Part shown: piece after piece, positions 17,516 through 25,255 of the stretch
Numbering within the stretch: position 1 is the first letter of the stretch
Layout of the letters: every line of letters begins with the position of its first letter
Source: an uncultured bacterium
Lineage (GTDB): Bacteria; Bacteroidota; Bacteroidia; Bacteroidales; Bacteroidaceae
Assembly: GCA_946188155.1 (NCBI GenBank)
Contig: CAMHUC010000006.1
Location: 31,934 to 95,933, forward strand
Direction of reading: 5' to 3'
Length of the DNA: 64,000 bases
Notes under the pieces: model-generated
Database searches by the model: none
Seen by the model: only the letters and a program-made list of their open reading frames with translations
What the model was told of the DNA's origin: nothing
Program-made: the position numbers and the translations under genes

Positions 17516-19252
17516 ATGAAAAAAAGTAGACTATGGATGCTTGCAGCCATCCTTCTTTGCTGCACAATGGCTGTTCTGACCAGTTGTAAGAGTAAACCAA
17601 CTGCCGACCTCGTGGTCTATGGCAAGATTTTCACTTCCGACAACAATCAGATTGTTGAAGCCTTCGCTGTGAAGGATGGCAAGTACATCTATGTTGGCGA
17701 CAAGGCTGGAGCCGAGGTCTTTATTGAGGAAGGTAAGACCGAGGTCATCGATTACACTGGCAAGGGACTCGTGATGCCCGGCTGCGGCAATGGACATGCA
17801 CACTACGCTTCAGCCTTTGCCATCCAGACAGTAGGAACGATGGTTAGTCCGCAGAACGATGCTGACAAGTTTCTCAAGGAAATCCTGCCTGCTGCTGTCA
17901 AGAAGGCAAAGGACTCAGGCGCCAAGGCTATCTTTGGCTTCGGCTGGAACATGATTTCCTTCCAGAAAAACATGCCTACCCGCCAGCAACTGGATGCTGT
18001 ATGCAGCGACATACCTATCTATTTTGCCGACGATGAAGCCCACAAAGGGTTGGCGAACAGCATCCTGTTGGTCAAGGCCGGCATTATGAAGGAAGACGGT
18101 ACACCGCTCAAGAGAGAGATACGTGGGAGTGTGATTCAAATAGGTTCCGACGGTACGCCCACAGGCTTCCTGAAAGAGCAGGAAGGCACCTACACGCGCT
18201 CCTTCTTAGACAACGAGAACCTCTTCTCCGTTGACATCGCTACAGCAAACATGGCTGAAATCGAAAAATTGTTACTGTCAGAAGGCTATACGATGTATAT
18301 TGATGGCTGGTCAACCTATTTCTACAACTCCAGTCTCTATCAGGCAGCCCAGCAGCGTGACCAGGCTGGTGACATGCGTTTTGTGTTGGGATTGTGCTAC
18401 GAGATTGAGAGTTGGATGGATGTGGATGAGGCTATGGCGAAGGCAAGTGACGTTCAGAAGTTTGCTTCTACTCATGTAAAACCCAACTGGATAAAACTCT
18501 TTATAGACGGTACGGTGGAAAGCGGCACAGGATTTGTAGAGCCATTGTATTCCGACGGGCATCAGGGCAGCGAAAACTGGTCGGAAGAGGAAATGACAGA
18601 CATCACGCGCAAGGCAAACGCAAAGGGCCTGACCATGCACATACATGCCATGGGCAACAAGGGCGTCAATCGCGTTGTCAATGCCTACATCAATGGTGGA
18701 AAGGATGAGATGCGCAATACGCTGGTACATGTGTATGGTGTCAATCCTGAGGATTACAAGCGTATGGCAGACCATAACATATATGTCACCTCAGGTATGC
18801 TCTGGCATCATCGCAGCACGGAACTGCGAGACGAACTGAATCGCACGCTGCCTGAAGGTATGAAGGACAAGGGCTTCCCCCTGAAATCATTCTTCGACCA
18901 CGGTGTCAATGTATCTTCACACTCAGACTTCCCTGCAACGAGCGGCAGTCCTGACGACCCCTTCAGCATCATGGAGATTACAGTCACCGGACTCTATCAC
19001 GCCGAAGAAGGGCAGCCTTGGTGGACAGAAGAGCTGCTGACCCGCGAACAGGCCCTTACTGCTCTTACCATTAATGTGGCCAAGCAGATGTTCATCGAGA
19101 ATGAGCGCGGCAGCATCAGCACCGGCAAGTATGCTGACTTCCTGCTTGTCAACAAGGATGTGCTCACCTGTCCGGCGAATGAGATTCACACGGCCAAGCC
19201 GGCTGCTACCTACTTCGAAGGCAAGAAGGTTTACGTTAAGCCAGATGAGTAA
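17516..19252 (+). CDS. Amidohydrolase-family lipoprotein (YtcJ-like)
   Basis: A signal peptide ends in lipobox LTSC (Cys 24). The rest is an amidohydrolase_3-type metal-dependent hydrolase: a small beta domain (KIFTSDNNQIVEAFAVKDG), metal-binding GHAH (His 94, His 96) where relatives usually have a DSHxH motif, later HIHAMGNKG and a C-terminal HSDFPA, then the closing beta domain (STGKYADFLLVNKD). The 578-residue length is normal for the family. It would sit in the periplasm or on the outer membrane and hydrolyse an amide or cyclic amide; the substrate is unknown. It has its own promoter and a strong terminator, so it is monocistronic. Confidence 0.8.
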   Translation: MKKSRLWMLAAILLCCTMAVLTSCKSKPTADLVVYGKIFTSDNNQIVEAFAVKDGKYIYVGDKAGAEVFIEEGKTEVIDYTGKGLVMPGCGNGHAHYASAFAIQTVGTMVSPQNDADKFLKEILPAAVKKAKDSGAKAIFGFGWNMISFQKNMPTRQQLDAVCSDIPIYFADDEAHKGLANSILLVKAGIMKEDGTPLKREIRGSVIQIGSDGTPTGFLKEQEGTYTRSFLDNENLFSVDIATANMAEIEKLLLSEGYTMYIDGWSTYFYNSSLYQAAQQRDQAGDMRFVLGLCYEIESWMDVDEAMAKASDVQKFASTHVKPNWIKLFIDGTVESGTGFVEPLYSDGHQGSENWSEEEMTDITRKANAKGLTMHIHAMGNKGVNRVVNAYINGGKDEMRNTLVHVYGVNPEDYKRMADHNIYVTSGMLWHHRSTELRDELNRTLPEGMKDKGFPLKSFFDHGVNVSSHSDFPATSGSPDDPFSIMEITVTGLYHAEEGQPWWTEELLTREQALTALTINVAKQMFIENERGSISTGKYADFLLVNKDVLTCPANEIHTAKPAATYFEGKKVYVKPDE

Positions 19253-19285
19253 AATCGATTTGGCTACTCAAAAATCCTTTTGAAT

Positions 19286-19326
19286 CGGGCAATAATCCAT
19301 GCTATATTTGGATTATTGCCCGTTTT
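19286..19326 (+). terminator. Rho-independent terminator after the amidohydrolase gene
   Basis: A 14-bp perfect stem (CGGGCAATAATCCA with TGGATTATTGCCCG) has a 9-base loop and is followed by TTTTC, 34 bases after the stop. Confidence 0.85.
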
Positions 19327-19391
19327 CACTAAGTCAGACTTTGAACCGTTCTTACACGCACGCGCGTTATAATACTAAAACATGAAAAGAG

Positions 19392-19441
19392 CCCGCACCT
19401 CCCGCACCTCCCGCACCTGACTTAGGTGCGGGAGGTGCGGG
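19392..19441. repeat. Three tandem CCCGCACCT units closing into an 18-bp palindrome
   Basis: Three copies of the 9-mer (19392-19418) are followed by loop gactt and an inverted pair of copies (19424-19441), giving a perfect 18-bp stem. Alternating GC purine-pyrimidine runs (acgcacgcgcg upstream, acgcgcgcg downstream) flank it. No gene explains it. The stretch 19327-19706 otherwise holds only a 39-codon open frame at 19448-19567, not supported as a gene. Confidence 0.7.
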
Positions 19442-19566
19442 TTAAAAATGGCATATGACAACTATACGCGCGCGAAGGAAAGCCTGAATCTACAATTTTT
19501 CCTACAGAAGGCTAAAGGAAAGGCCATCGGCACCTACGTCACTCGTCAGGAGGCTCCTGGTATTTA

Positions 19567-19640
19567 AATAGAGGCTCCATTTGGAAAAATAAAGGCTCTA
19601 TTTTGAGGAATAGAGGCTCCGTTTTGAAGAATAGAGACTC
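19567..19640. repeat. 21-bp tandem repeat, about 3.5 units
   Basis: Units begin at 19567, 19588, 19609 and 19630, each starting aata.ag(g/a)ctc with moderate divergence. The period of 21 keeps a reading frame, giving NRGSILK-like heptads on the plus strand, but no start codon or gene context supports translation. Confidence 0.7.
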
Positions 19641-19706
19641 ATGGTATATCACCATAAGCCTGCCATCCCTTGACCTCATCATCCGACATCCCGCAAGGTG
19701 ATATCC

Positions 19707-20204
19707 TCACTTCTTCTCAGGCACAAAAGTCTCCCATGTCTGGTCATCGTAGAAGACTCTTATCTCCTTGACACGCCGCTGCGGCTTGTCAACATATTTT
19801 ACCTCTGTGCGCGCGATTTCTGGCCGTGTATTTCTTACACTATTGGTTTGCATAGGCTGCTGGACAGCATTCTGAGGGGTAGGAGACGGAATGTCGTCAA
19901 ACATGAGCATCTGACTCTGTGATGGAGATGCGTTAAACAGTTGACTGGATGTTGTGTTATCACCTTCGTCATCATGGTTGCTGGCTCCAGGTTCAGGCAG
20001 ATACATGCTGCCTGAGCCGAACATGAGCCAGTCGGTACTGATGTTGGGAATTTTCTTTTTGATAGCCTCGACGATATTCAGGGTAGGACGGGTACGCCCG
20101 TTGAAGATGCTGCTCAGGGTGGCTGGCGACTGTCCGATATAGTCGGCGAAGACCTGTTGAGTCATGTGCTGCGACTCCATGATTTGGCGGATACGATCTT
20201 TCAT
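19707..20204 (-). CDS. XRE-family helix-turn-helix regulator
   Basis: The 165-residue protein opens with an HTH_3 fold: MTQQVFADYIGQSPATLSSI is the helix-turn-helix and DWLMFGSGSMY closes the domain (about residues 1-67). A long polar linker rich in Q, N, S and P (about 70-135) leads to a short conserved-looking C-terminal segment KEIRVFYDDQTWETFVP. DNA-binding regulators of this layout are common in the phylum. A promoter lies at 20266-20259 and the upstream 700 bases are AT-rich with repeated TGTAAA/TTTACA words that could be its operators (inference). Confidence 0.85.
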   Translation of the reverse strand: MKDRIRQIMESQHMTQQVFADYIGQSPATLSSIFNGRTRPTLNIVEAIKKKIPNISTDWLMFGSGSMYLPEPGASNHDDEGDNTTSSQLFNASPSQSQMLMFDDIPSPTPQNAVQQPMQTNSVRNTRPEIARTEVKYVDKPQRRVKEIRVFYDDQTWETFVPEKK

Positions 20205-20258
20205 TTCTTTATCGTTAAGTGGTTTAAGGGGTATTTTGGCCCTTTTTCTTTCAGTTTA

Positions 20259-20266
20259 CAAAGGTA
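20259..20266 (-). promoter_or_regulatory. -7 box TACCTTTG for the XRE regulator
   Basis: TACCTTTG on the minus strand lies 54 bases before the ATG at 20204, with TTGC about 22 bases upstream of the box. Confidence 0.55.
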
Positions 20267-20921
20267 AAACAAAAAAACGAATTACGCAACAAATGTAGAG
20301 AGAATTTAAGATTTAATAATTTAAGTTTACGTTTTTATATTTGTAAATCGAAAGATGTGAAGATTGAAATTTTATGTTTAGGATTACAAATCTGAATTTA
20401 CATGATAAAAGCGTTACAAAGCCTTTCTAAAGTTGACTGATGTAAATAACTGGGTATAAATCAAGTATATTCGTGATAATTTAGTTTTATAGAGGGTTAT
20501 TCAACAATTTATATTAAAATAGGGGTACAAATATACAATATTTATGGAGAATAAGCAATAACTAACAGATTTTCAATAATTTATGTTTATGAATATCAAA
20601 ACGAATATTTATAAATATGCAAATCAAAAGCGTCTGATTCAGATTTACATATTTAAATATCAGAATGTGTATATATCATTTTGGTTTCCAAATTCGGTTT
20701 TGTAAACCTAATTTTTCCAGTCTTTTTGTTCCGGTTTGGATATTTAAATTCAGATTCCAAAACGTTATCAAATGTGAAAGCCGAATCTCACCCGCTTGAA
20801 AAACCGGAAATTTTGCATTTCTGGCTTATTCAGAACGAGTGGTCGAACGGGTGAAAATACGCGAGTTTTGAAGGGGGGCGAAATGCCAGAAGCCCCTAAT
20901 ATACCGACATTTAGACCTAAA
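20267..20921. other. Long AT-rich intergenic region with recurring TGTAAA/TTTACA words
   Basis: No gene is supported here. TTTACA or TGTAAA occurs at 20342-20347, 20397-20402, 20441-20446, 20644-20649 and 20701-20706, besides 20255-20260 at the promoter. An imperfect inverted repeat joins 20613-20625 with the TTTACATATTT stretch near 20644-20656, and a 7-bp pair tcacccg/cgggtga lies at 20787-20793 and 20848-20854. Confidence 0.5.
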
Positions 20922-20947
20922 AAAAGCATCTCGGAAAAGATGCTTTT
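20922..20947 (-). terminator. Rho-independent terminator after holA
   Basis: On the minus strand a 10-bp perfect stem (AAAAGCATCT with AGATGCTTTT, 6-base loop) runs into a T-run, 33 bases beyond the holA stop. Confidence 0.85.
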
Positions 20948-20979
20948 GGGAAAATTCTAGCCTCCGAGAGGGGGGCCAA

Positions 20980-22008
20980 TTAGTGCAAAATGTAAAAAAT
21001 CAGTTCTTTCATCAGCTCTCCAGGAGCTGTATTCGGGTTGTCCAAGCCCTTACTTTTGGCATCTATCTCTCTTATTTTCCCGATAACCTGCATCGCTTTC
21101 ACTCCCGAGTAATTTCTCAGACCTGTCATATAGTCTTTAGCGGCCCATGGATTTCTCAGTTCCAGCCACTCAGCCACACTCTCCTGACTCTGCCTGTTTG
21201 GAGCATACCAGGCGATTAAAAGATTCTGAAAGTAATTGAAGAGCATTGGGAGAAAAGAGTAGATGCTGCCGGCCTTAGGATTTTCGTCAAAGTATTTGAT
21301 AATCTGATTTGCCTTGAACACATTCCTGTTGACGATGGCATCGCGCAGCTCGAACGAGTTGAAGTCCTTGCTCACCCCTATCTGGTCCTCCACCACCTGA
21401 GGGGTCACCCTCCTATCCTGCTCGGGCAACGAGAGTACCACCTTGTCAAGCTCGCTGGCCAGCCGGCTCAGATCGGCTCCGATGGAGTCGGCAATGATCT
21501 GCGTCGACTTGGGGTCGATACTCACGTTGCGCTGACGGAGGTAGTTCTCAATGAAGGGAGGCAGATCGCGGTCGCGCAGCTTCTTGCTCTCGAAGAGAAT
21601 ACCCGCTGCCTGGATCGACTTCACATATTCGCGTTTCCTACCGTCGATGGTGCCGTTCTTGTGGCACAACACGAGAATGGTCGACTTCATTGGCATCTTG
21701 AAATACTTCTCCAGGGCCTCGGTGTTCTTCAGGTTCTGAGCTTCCTTGACGATGAGCACCTGGTACTCCGACATCATCGGGTATCTGCGGGCGGCATCGG
21801 CAATCTGTGCTGCCGTCACGTCGGAACCAAAGAGTACCGTCTGATTGAAGTCGCGCTCCTCGGGCTGTAGCACGTGGTCGGCTATATAGTCGCAGATCTT
21901 GTCGATATAGTACGACTCGTCGCCCATCAGATAGTAGACAGGCACGAACTTGCGAGCCTGCAAATCCTTCATAATACTGTCAAAACTTGCACTTTTTGCT
22001 TCTGCCAT
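20980..22008 (-). CDS. holA: DNA polymerase III subunit delta
   Basis: The 342-residue protein has the delta-subunit plan: N-terminal VPVYYLMGDESYYIDKICDYI, which replaces the P-loop of the AAA fold; a middle region with FESKKLRDRDLPPFIENYL and ADSIGADLSRLASELDKVVL; and a helical C-terminal collar domain. Delta opens the beta sliding clamp within the clamp loader. The gene is divergent from the HsdR_N gene, with which it shares an overlapping promoter region, an arrangement I know from other Bacteroidetes. Confidence 0.92.
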   Translation of the reverse strand: MAEAKSASFDSIMKDLQARKFVPVYYLMGDESYYIDKICDYIADHVLQPEERDFNQTVLFGSDVTAAQIADAARRYPMMSEYQVLIVKEAQNLKNTEALEKYFKMPMKSTILVLCHKNGTIDGRKREYVKSIQAAGILFESKKLRDRDLPPFIENYLRQRNVSIDPKSTQIIADSIGADLSRLASELDKVVLSLPEQDRRVTPQVVEDQIGVSKDFNSFELRDAIVNRNVFKANQIIKYFDENPKAGSIYSFLPMLFNYFQNLLIAWYAPNRQSQESVAEWLELRNPWAAKDYMTGLRNYSGVKAMQVIGKIREIDAKSKGLDNPNTAPGELMKELIFYILH

Positions 22009-22030
22009 TTGGTCTTTCGGATTATTATGT

Positions 22031-22054
22031 GTAACTTTGCGGGTACAAAGTTAC
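22031..22054. promoter_or_regulatory. Overlapping divergent promoters of holA and the HsdR_N gene
   Basis: GTAACTTTG (22031-22039) and its exact inverse CAAAGTTAC (22046-22054) are two face-to-face -7 boxes only 6 bases apart. The plus box serves the gene starting at 22059 and the minus box serves holA. Each promoter's upstream element must lie in DNA transcribed from the other, so the two should compete. Confidence 0.65.
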
Positions 22055-22058
22055 AAAA

Positions 22059-22526
22059 ATGTTTCGATTAAACCTACCACCATACGAAATAAAAATCCAA
22101 GAAAAGGACGGTAAGCGCACAATATTCGACTTTTTGCGCCGAAAATACGTCGCTCTGACGCCCGAGGAGTGGGTACGCCAGCACTTCACCCACTATCTGG
22201 TGGAGCACAAGGGCTATCCTAAGGGCTTGCTGGGCAATGAGATTGAGCTGCGCATCGGCGAGAAGCGACTTCGCTGTGACTCTATATTATATAACAAGGT
22301 GGCGCAGCCCCGGATGATCATCGAATACAAGGCCCCTACGATACCAATACAGCAGAAGACGTTCGACCAGATATCGGCCTACAATCTCCTGCTGCGTGTG
22401 GACTATCTCATCGTCAGCAACGGTCTTCAGCACTACTGCTGCCGGATGGATTACGAACACCAAAAATACTTATTCCTGAAGGATATTCCTGAGTATGAAA
22501 ACTTAGGACGTTCAGACCTCCCATAG
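22059..22526 (+). CDS. HsdR N-terminal (HSDR_N) domain protein, orphan
   Basis: The 155-residue protein consists only of the nuclease-like N-terminal fold of type I restriction R subunits. Candidate PD-(D/E)xK residues are Asp 74 (RCDSILY) and Glu 89/Lys 91 (IIEYKAP), and QISAYNLLLRVDYLIVSNG matches the family's closing motif. There is no helicase part and no hsdM or hsdS nearby, so it is not a restriction enzyme in the usual sense; in this phylum the gene commonly stands beside holA as a core gene. The role is unknown, probably nucleic-acid related. Confidence 0.85.
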   Translation: MFRLNLPPYEIKIQEKDGKRTIFDFLRRKYVALTPEEWVRQHFTHYLVEHKGYPKGLLGNEIELRIGEKRLRCDSILYNKVAQPRMIIEYKAPTIPIQQKTFDQISAYNLLLRVDYLIVSNGLQHYCCRMDYEHQKYLFLKDIPEYENLGRSDLP

Positions 22527-22578
22527 CCCCTCCTCGCCCGGCTTTGCCGCTTGGCTTGTCCAAGAACTTAGGAGGGGA
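22527..22578. terminator. Hairpin between convergent genes containing a dispersed motif
   Basis: CCCCTCCT (22527-22534) pairs with AGGAGGGG (22571-22578). The 36-base interior contains cggctttgccgcttgg, whose inverse is shared with the candidate RNA at 10881-10899. It lies between convergent stops and may terminate in both directions. Confidence 0.6.
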
Positions 22579-22583
22579 AGAGA

Positions 22584-23438
22584 TTACTCCATGTCGTTAG
22601 CATCGGTAGCCTTCTTCGACGTGGCTGTCTTGCGTATGGCGCGCTTGCGAGTTTTCTTCTTCTCTTCAACGCCCGTCACCTTGTCTATCTTCACGCCGGC
22701 CAGCTCGGGGTCGATCATGATGCGTCCGCAATACTCGCAGACGATAATTTTCTTGTGCATCTTCACGTCGAGCTGACGCTGGGGCGGAATTTTGTTGAAA
22801 CAGCCGCCGCAGGCATCACGCTGCACGTAGACGATGCCAAGCCCGTTTCGGGCATTCTTACGGATACGCTTGAACGAGGTCAGCAGACGGGTCTCAATCT
22901 TCGACTCCAAGTCTTTCACCTTCTCTTTCAGCTTGTCCTCCTCAGCACGCGTCTCGTCCATGATCTCGTCAAGTTCGCTGCGCTTCACCTCCAAGTCCTC
23001 CTGGCGCTCGGCGATGAGGGCCCGGCTGTTATCCAAATCCTCCTTACGCTCCTCGATACGGGTGTTGGCCTCACGGATTTTCTTGTTGCACAACTCTATT
23101 TCGAGCTGTTGGAACTCGATTTCCTTCGACAGCATGTCGTACTCACGGTTGTTTTTCACCTCGTCCAGCTGAGCCTTATAGCGAGCCACGCTGGCCTCGG
23201 CATCTGAAATCTCGCCTTTCTTCTGGACTATAGCCTTCTGAAACTCGTTGATTTCATTCTGGATTTTCTCCACACGGGTGTTCAAGCCCTCGATTTCGTC
23301 TTCCAAGTCCTGAACCTCCAAGGGTAATTCGCCACGCAGGGCGCGCTTCTCGTCAATCGCCGAGAGGGCTGTCTGAAGCTGGAAGAGCGTCTTCAGCTTC
23401 TCTTCCACTGACAGGTCTGTAGGGTCTTTCTTTGCCAT
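22584..23438 (-). CDS. Zinc-ribbon coiled-coil protein (CT398/DUF164-like)
   Basis: The 284-residue protein is a long coiled coil (about residues 10-180) followed by a C4 zinc ribbon: CGGC near 205-208 and CEYC near 230-233, then a lysine- and threonine-rich basic tail. Proteins of this kind (the CT398/HP0958 family, zf-RING_7 ribbon) are known as chaperone-like or nucleic-acid-associated factors; no specific role is proven in Bacteroidetes. It lies immediately downstream of the Nif3-like gene on the same strand, a pairing common in many bacteria. Confidence 0.85.
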   Translation of the reverse strand: MAKKDPTDLSVEEKLKTLFQLQTALSAIDEKRALRGELPLEVQDLEDEIEGLNTRVEKIQNEINEFQKAIVQKKGEISDAEASVARYKAQLDEVKNNREYDMLSKEIEFQQLEIELCNKKIREANTRIEERKEDLDNSRALIAERQEDLEVKRSELDEIMDETRAEEDKLKEKVKDLESKIETRLLTSFKRIRKNARNGLGIVYVQRDACGGCFNKIPPQRQLDVKMHKKIIVCEYCGRIMIDPELAGVKIDKVTGVEEKKKTRKRAIRKTATSKKATDANDME

Positions 23439-23449
23439 CTTGTTAATTT

Positions 23450-23502
23450 ACTATTTCTGATATTTTCGATTTACGATTTCCTATTTAACGATTTTCGATT
23501 TG
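23450..23502. repeat. Irregular short repeats of TTTCGATTTA type
   Basis: Between the Nif3-like and zinc-ribbon genes, gatattttcgatttacgat and ttaacgattttcgatttgg repeat a roughly 8-base theme. Similar locus-specific short repeats recur at many boundaries in this window. Confidence 0.5.
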
Positions 23503-23524
23503 GCGGCAGCGAACCATCTGCTAC

Positions 23525-24310
23525 TTAAAAGTAGAGTATCGGATTGGTCGAGGTCTCTGCAATGCAGGTAGCCACCCCTGGACACTCCTGGTGGATAATC
23601 TCCTGGAATATCTCGCTTGTGAACTGCTCACTCTGGTAGTGACCAATGACACATAGCTGTATTCTCTGCTCATAGCCGAAATACTGATGATAGTGCATCT
23701 CGCCGGTGATGAAAGCATCAGCCCCACTGGCCACCGCTTCGTCGAGTAAGAAGTCCCCCGCGCCGCCGCAAATGGCCACTTTGGCTATCTGCCGTCGCAG
23801 CAGCTCGTTGCACATAGCACACTCCACACCGAAAGCCTTCTTCACGGCAAGCACAAAGTCGCAAGCCACCATCGGCTCCTTCAGCAGTCCTACCACTCCA
23901 CTGCCGGCCTCAATACCGCCCACAGTCTTCTGGGCCATGAACTCTACGCCCTGGAGGCCAAGTTTCTCAGCAATCTTGAAATTCACACCGTTACGCGCAT
24001 TGTCCATATTGGTATGCATCGAAATCACGCAGACGCGCTTCTCGATGGCCTTCATCACCGTACGCTGCACGTCGGTCAGGTCGCTGATGGTTTTCAAGCC
24101 ACGGAATAACAGCGGGTGATGCGACACAATCAGGTTGCACCCCCTGCGGACGGCCTCTTCGACAATGCGCTCGGTCACGTCCAGACACAATAATGCCCCT
24201 GAAACCTCCGTCTCTGTCAGTCCTACCTGCAGGCCAGCATTATCCCAGCTTTCCTGCAAGGGCAGAGGCGCGAATCGTTCAAGGGCGCATAGCACTTCCT
24301 TTATTTTCAC
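23525..24310 (-). CDS. Nif3-like dinuclear metal centre protein (GTP cyclohydrolase I type 2 family)
   Basis: The protein matches the NIF3 family: ESWDNAGLQVG, the metal-binding VSHHPLLF, MHTNMDNARNGVN and a C-terminal GHYQSEQF. With the GTG start at 24310 it has about 261 residues and begins (M)KIKEVLCALERF as relatives do, and it lacks the central PII-like insertion of longer members. A -7 box ends only 5 bases before this GTG, so the mRNA is probably leaderless. The biochemical role of the family is still unclear; metal-dependent hydrolysis is likely. The open frame continues to 24361 but this would precede the transcription start. Confidence 0.85.
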   Translation of the reverse strand: MKIKEVLCALERFAPLPLQESWDNAGLQVGLTETEVSGALLCLDVTERIVEEAVRRGCNLIVSHHPLLFRGLKTISDLTDVQRTVMKAIEKRVCVISMHTNMDNARNGVNFKIAEKLGLQGVEFMAQKTVGGIEAGSGVVGLLKEPMVACDFVLAVKKAFGVECAMCNELLRRQIAKVAICGGAGDFLLDEAVASGADAFITGEMHYHQYFGYEQRIQLCVIGHYQSEQFTSEIFQEIIHQECPGVATCIAETSTNPILYF

Positions 24311-24315
24311 GGCTG

Positions 24316-24323
24316 CAAAGTTA
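24316..24323 (-). promoter_or_regulatory. -7 box TAACTTTG for the Nif3-like gene
   Basis: TAACTTTG on the minus strand ends 5 bases before the GTG start codon, predicting a leaderless transcript. Confidence 0.55.
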
Positions 24324-24431
24324 CAAAGAAAAAACGACACGGCCTCCACCATTCGCGACAATTAAGAGTTTTTAACTTCAAGATAGTGTCCGGGTAACTG
24401 CTCAGTCATATACACCCAACCTGCTCTTTAA

Positions 24432-24530
24432 GGACAAAAATCTTCAAAAATCTGGCAAAAATGCCAAGAAATACATCTTAGAGTATAGCCGGATTATAGA
24501 TTTTCGTTGGATTTTTGAAGATTTTTGTCC
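24432..24530. repeat. Perfect 21-bp inverted repeat inside the element
   Basis: The arm 24432-24452 (ggacaaaaatcttc...) pairs exactly with 24510-24530. A small hairpin tggcaaaaatgcca lies just inside at 24453-24466. The loop is 57 bases. Confidence 0.8.
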
Positions 24531-24604
24531 CAAAGAAAGCATGACTGAATTGTTACGTGTCCGGAATAGGCGATGCGAAAGTAGGACGAAAGTAGAAAAG
24601 TAGG

Positions 24605-24800
24605 AAAGTAGGAAAGTAGGAAAGTGGACATAAAGGTATTTCATGGGGCTGAAAGCATAGTAAGCATAGTATTTATTATCATTACATATTACCATACATT
24701 ATTATATATTAATATGTATTAACAATTAATATATACTTAAAAAGTCTCTCTTCCTCACTTCGAAAATAGCTTCTTGTCCACTTTCCTACTTTCCTACTTT
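24605..24800. repeat. Inverted pair of GGAAAGTA tandem arrays
   Basis: An array of 8-base units aaagtagg ends at tggaca (24605-24630) and is matched exactly in inverse at 24775-24800 (26 bp). Between them lies very AT-rich DNA rich in tatta steps. Confidence 0.75.
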
Positions 24801-24898
24801 TCTACTTTCCCTGGTCGAGGAATTAAAATTTGTTTACACGCCGCCATCTCCTACCCGATGCCAGAAATGCGCCCATCCAGAGCCTCCGGGCGGGTCGG

Positions 24899-24964
24899 GA
24901 CTTTCCTCCGGGCAAGCCCCGACTTTCCTCGGAGCAAACCTCCACTTTCCTCGGAGGAAAGTCG
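24899..24964. repeat. Three tandem 22-bp palindromic units (family also found in cbiA)
   Basis: Units start at 24899, 24921 and 24943 with the theme actttcctc(c/g)g. Each unit is close to self-complementary (ggactttcc with ggaaagtcc). The same 22-bp unit occurs three times inside cbiA at 47768-47833. Confidence 0.75.
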
Positions 24965-25210
24965 GAGGGCGGTTTTCAGGCATTTTCAGGGGAAGCTGGC
25001 GGCATCAAAACACGGTTTGACATTTCTTTACATAACACTGAAACGGCTCTTTTGTTACGAACGTCTTAGAGAGTGAGAACAACAGCTCGTTCGCCTCTGC
25101 CTTTGGAAAGTGGATCGGGTGTATATGACTGAGCAGTTACTGACTCACTATTTGTTCATCAATAAAAGTTAAAGTCACGAATATATTCTATGGAATTCGC
25201 CAGAAATGAG

Positions 25211-25218
25211 TAATTTTG
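25211..25218 (+). promoter_or_regulatory. -7 box TAATTTTG for azlCD
   Basis: TAATTTTG lies 37 bases before the azlC ATG. The -33 region is not clear. Confidence 0.45.
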
Positions 25219-25255
25219 CACGATTTTTAATAATACAGGCAGACAACCTACTAGG

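Larger units (their letters stand above)
24383..25151. repeat. Segment bounded by perfect 24-bp inverted repeats, possible miniature mobile element
   Basis: The 24 bases at 24394-24417 recur exactly inverted at 25117-25140. Outside them, after 5 unmatched bases, atagtg (24383-24388) matches cactat (25146-25151). The interior of about 0.7 kb has no credible gene but holds further inverted and tandem repeats. Terminal inverted repeats without a transposase suggest a MITE-like or invertible element. No clear target-site duplication is seen. Confidence 0.65.

Noticed and set aside
19448..19567. A 39-codon frame MAYDNYTRAKESLN... between two repeat blocks
   Set aside because: It is too short to support without homologues and has no promoter; it may be a relic of a lost mobile gene.
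22059..22526. Type I restriction-modification locus
   Set aside because: Only the HsdR N-terminal domain is present, with no helicase, hsdM or hsdS, and it sits beside holA like a core gene.
24774..25076. Frames of 80-100 codons inside the inverted-repeat-bounded segment
   Set aside because: They are translated repeats (Ser/Pro/Arg-rich) with no start context or transposase motif, so an insertion sequence was not called.
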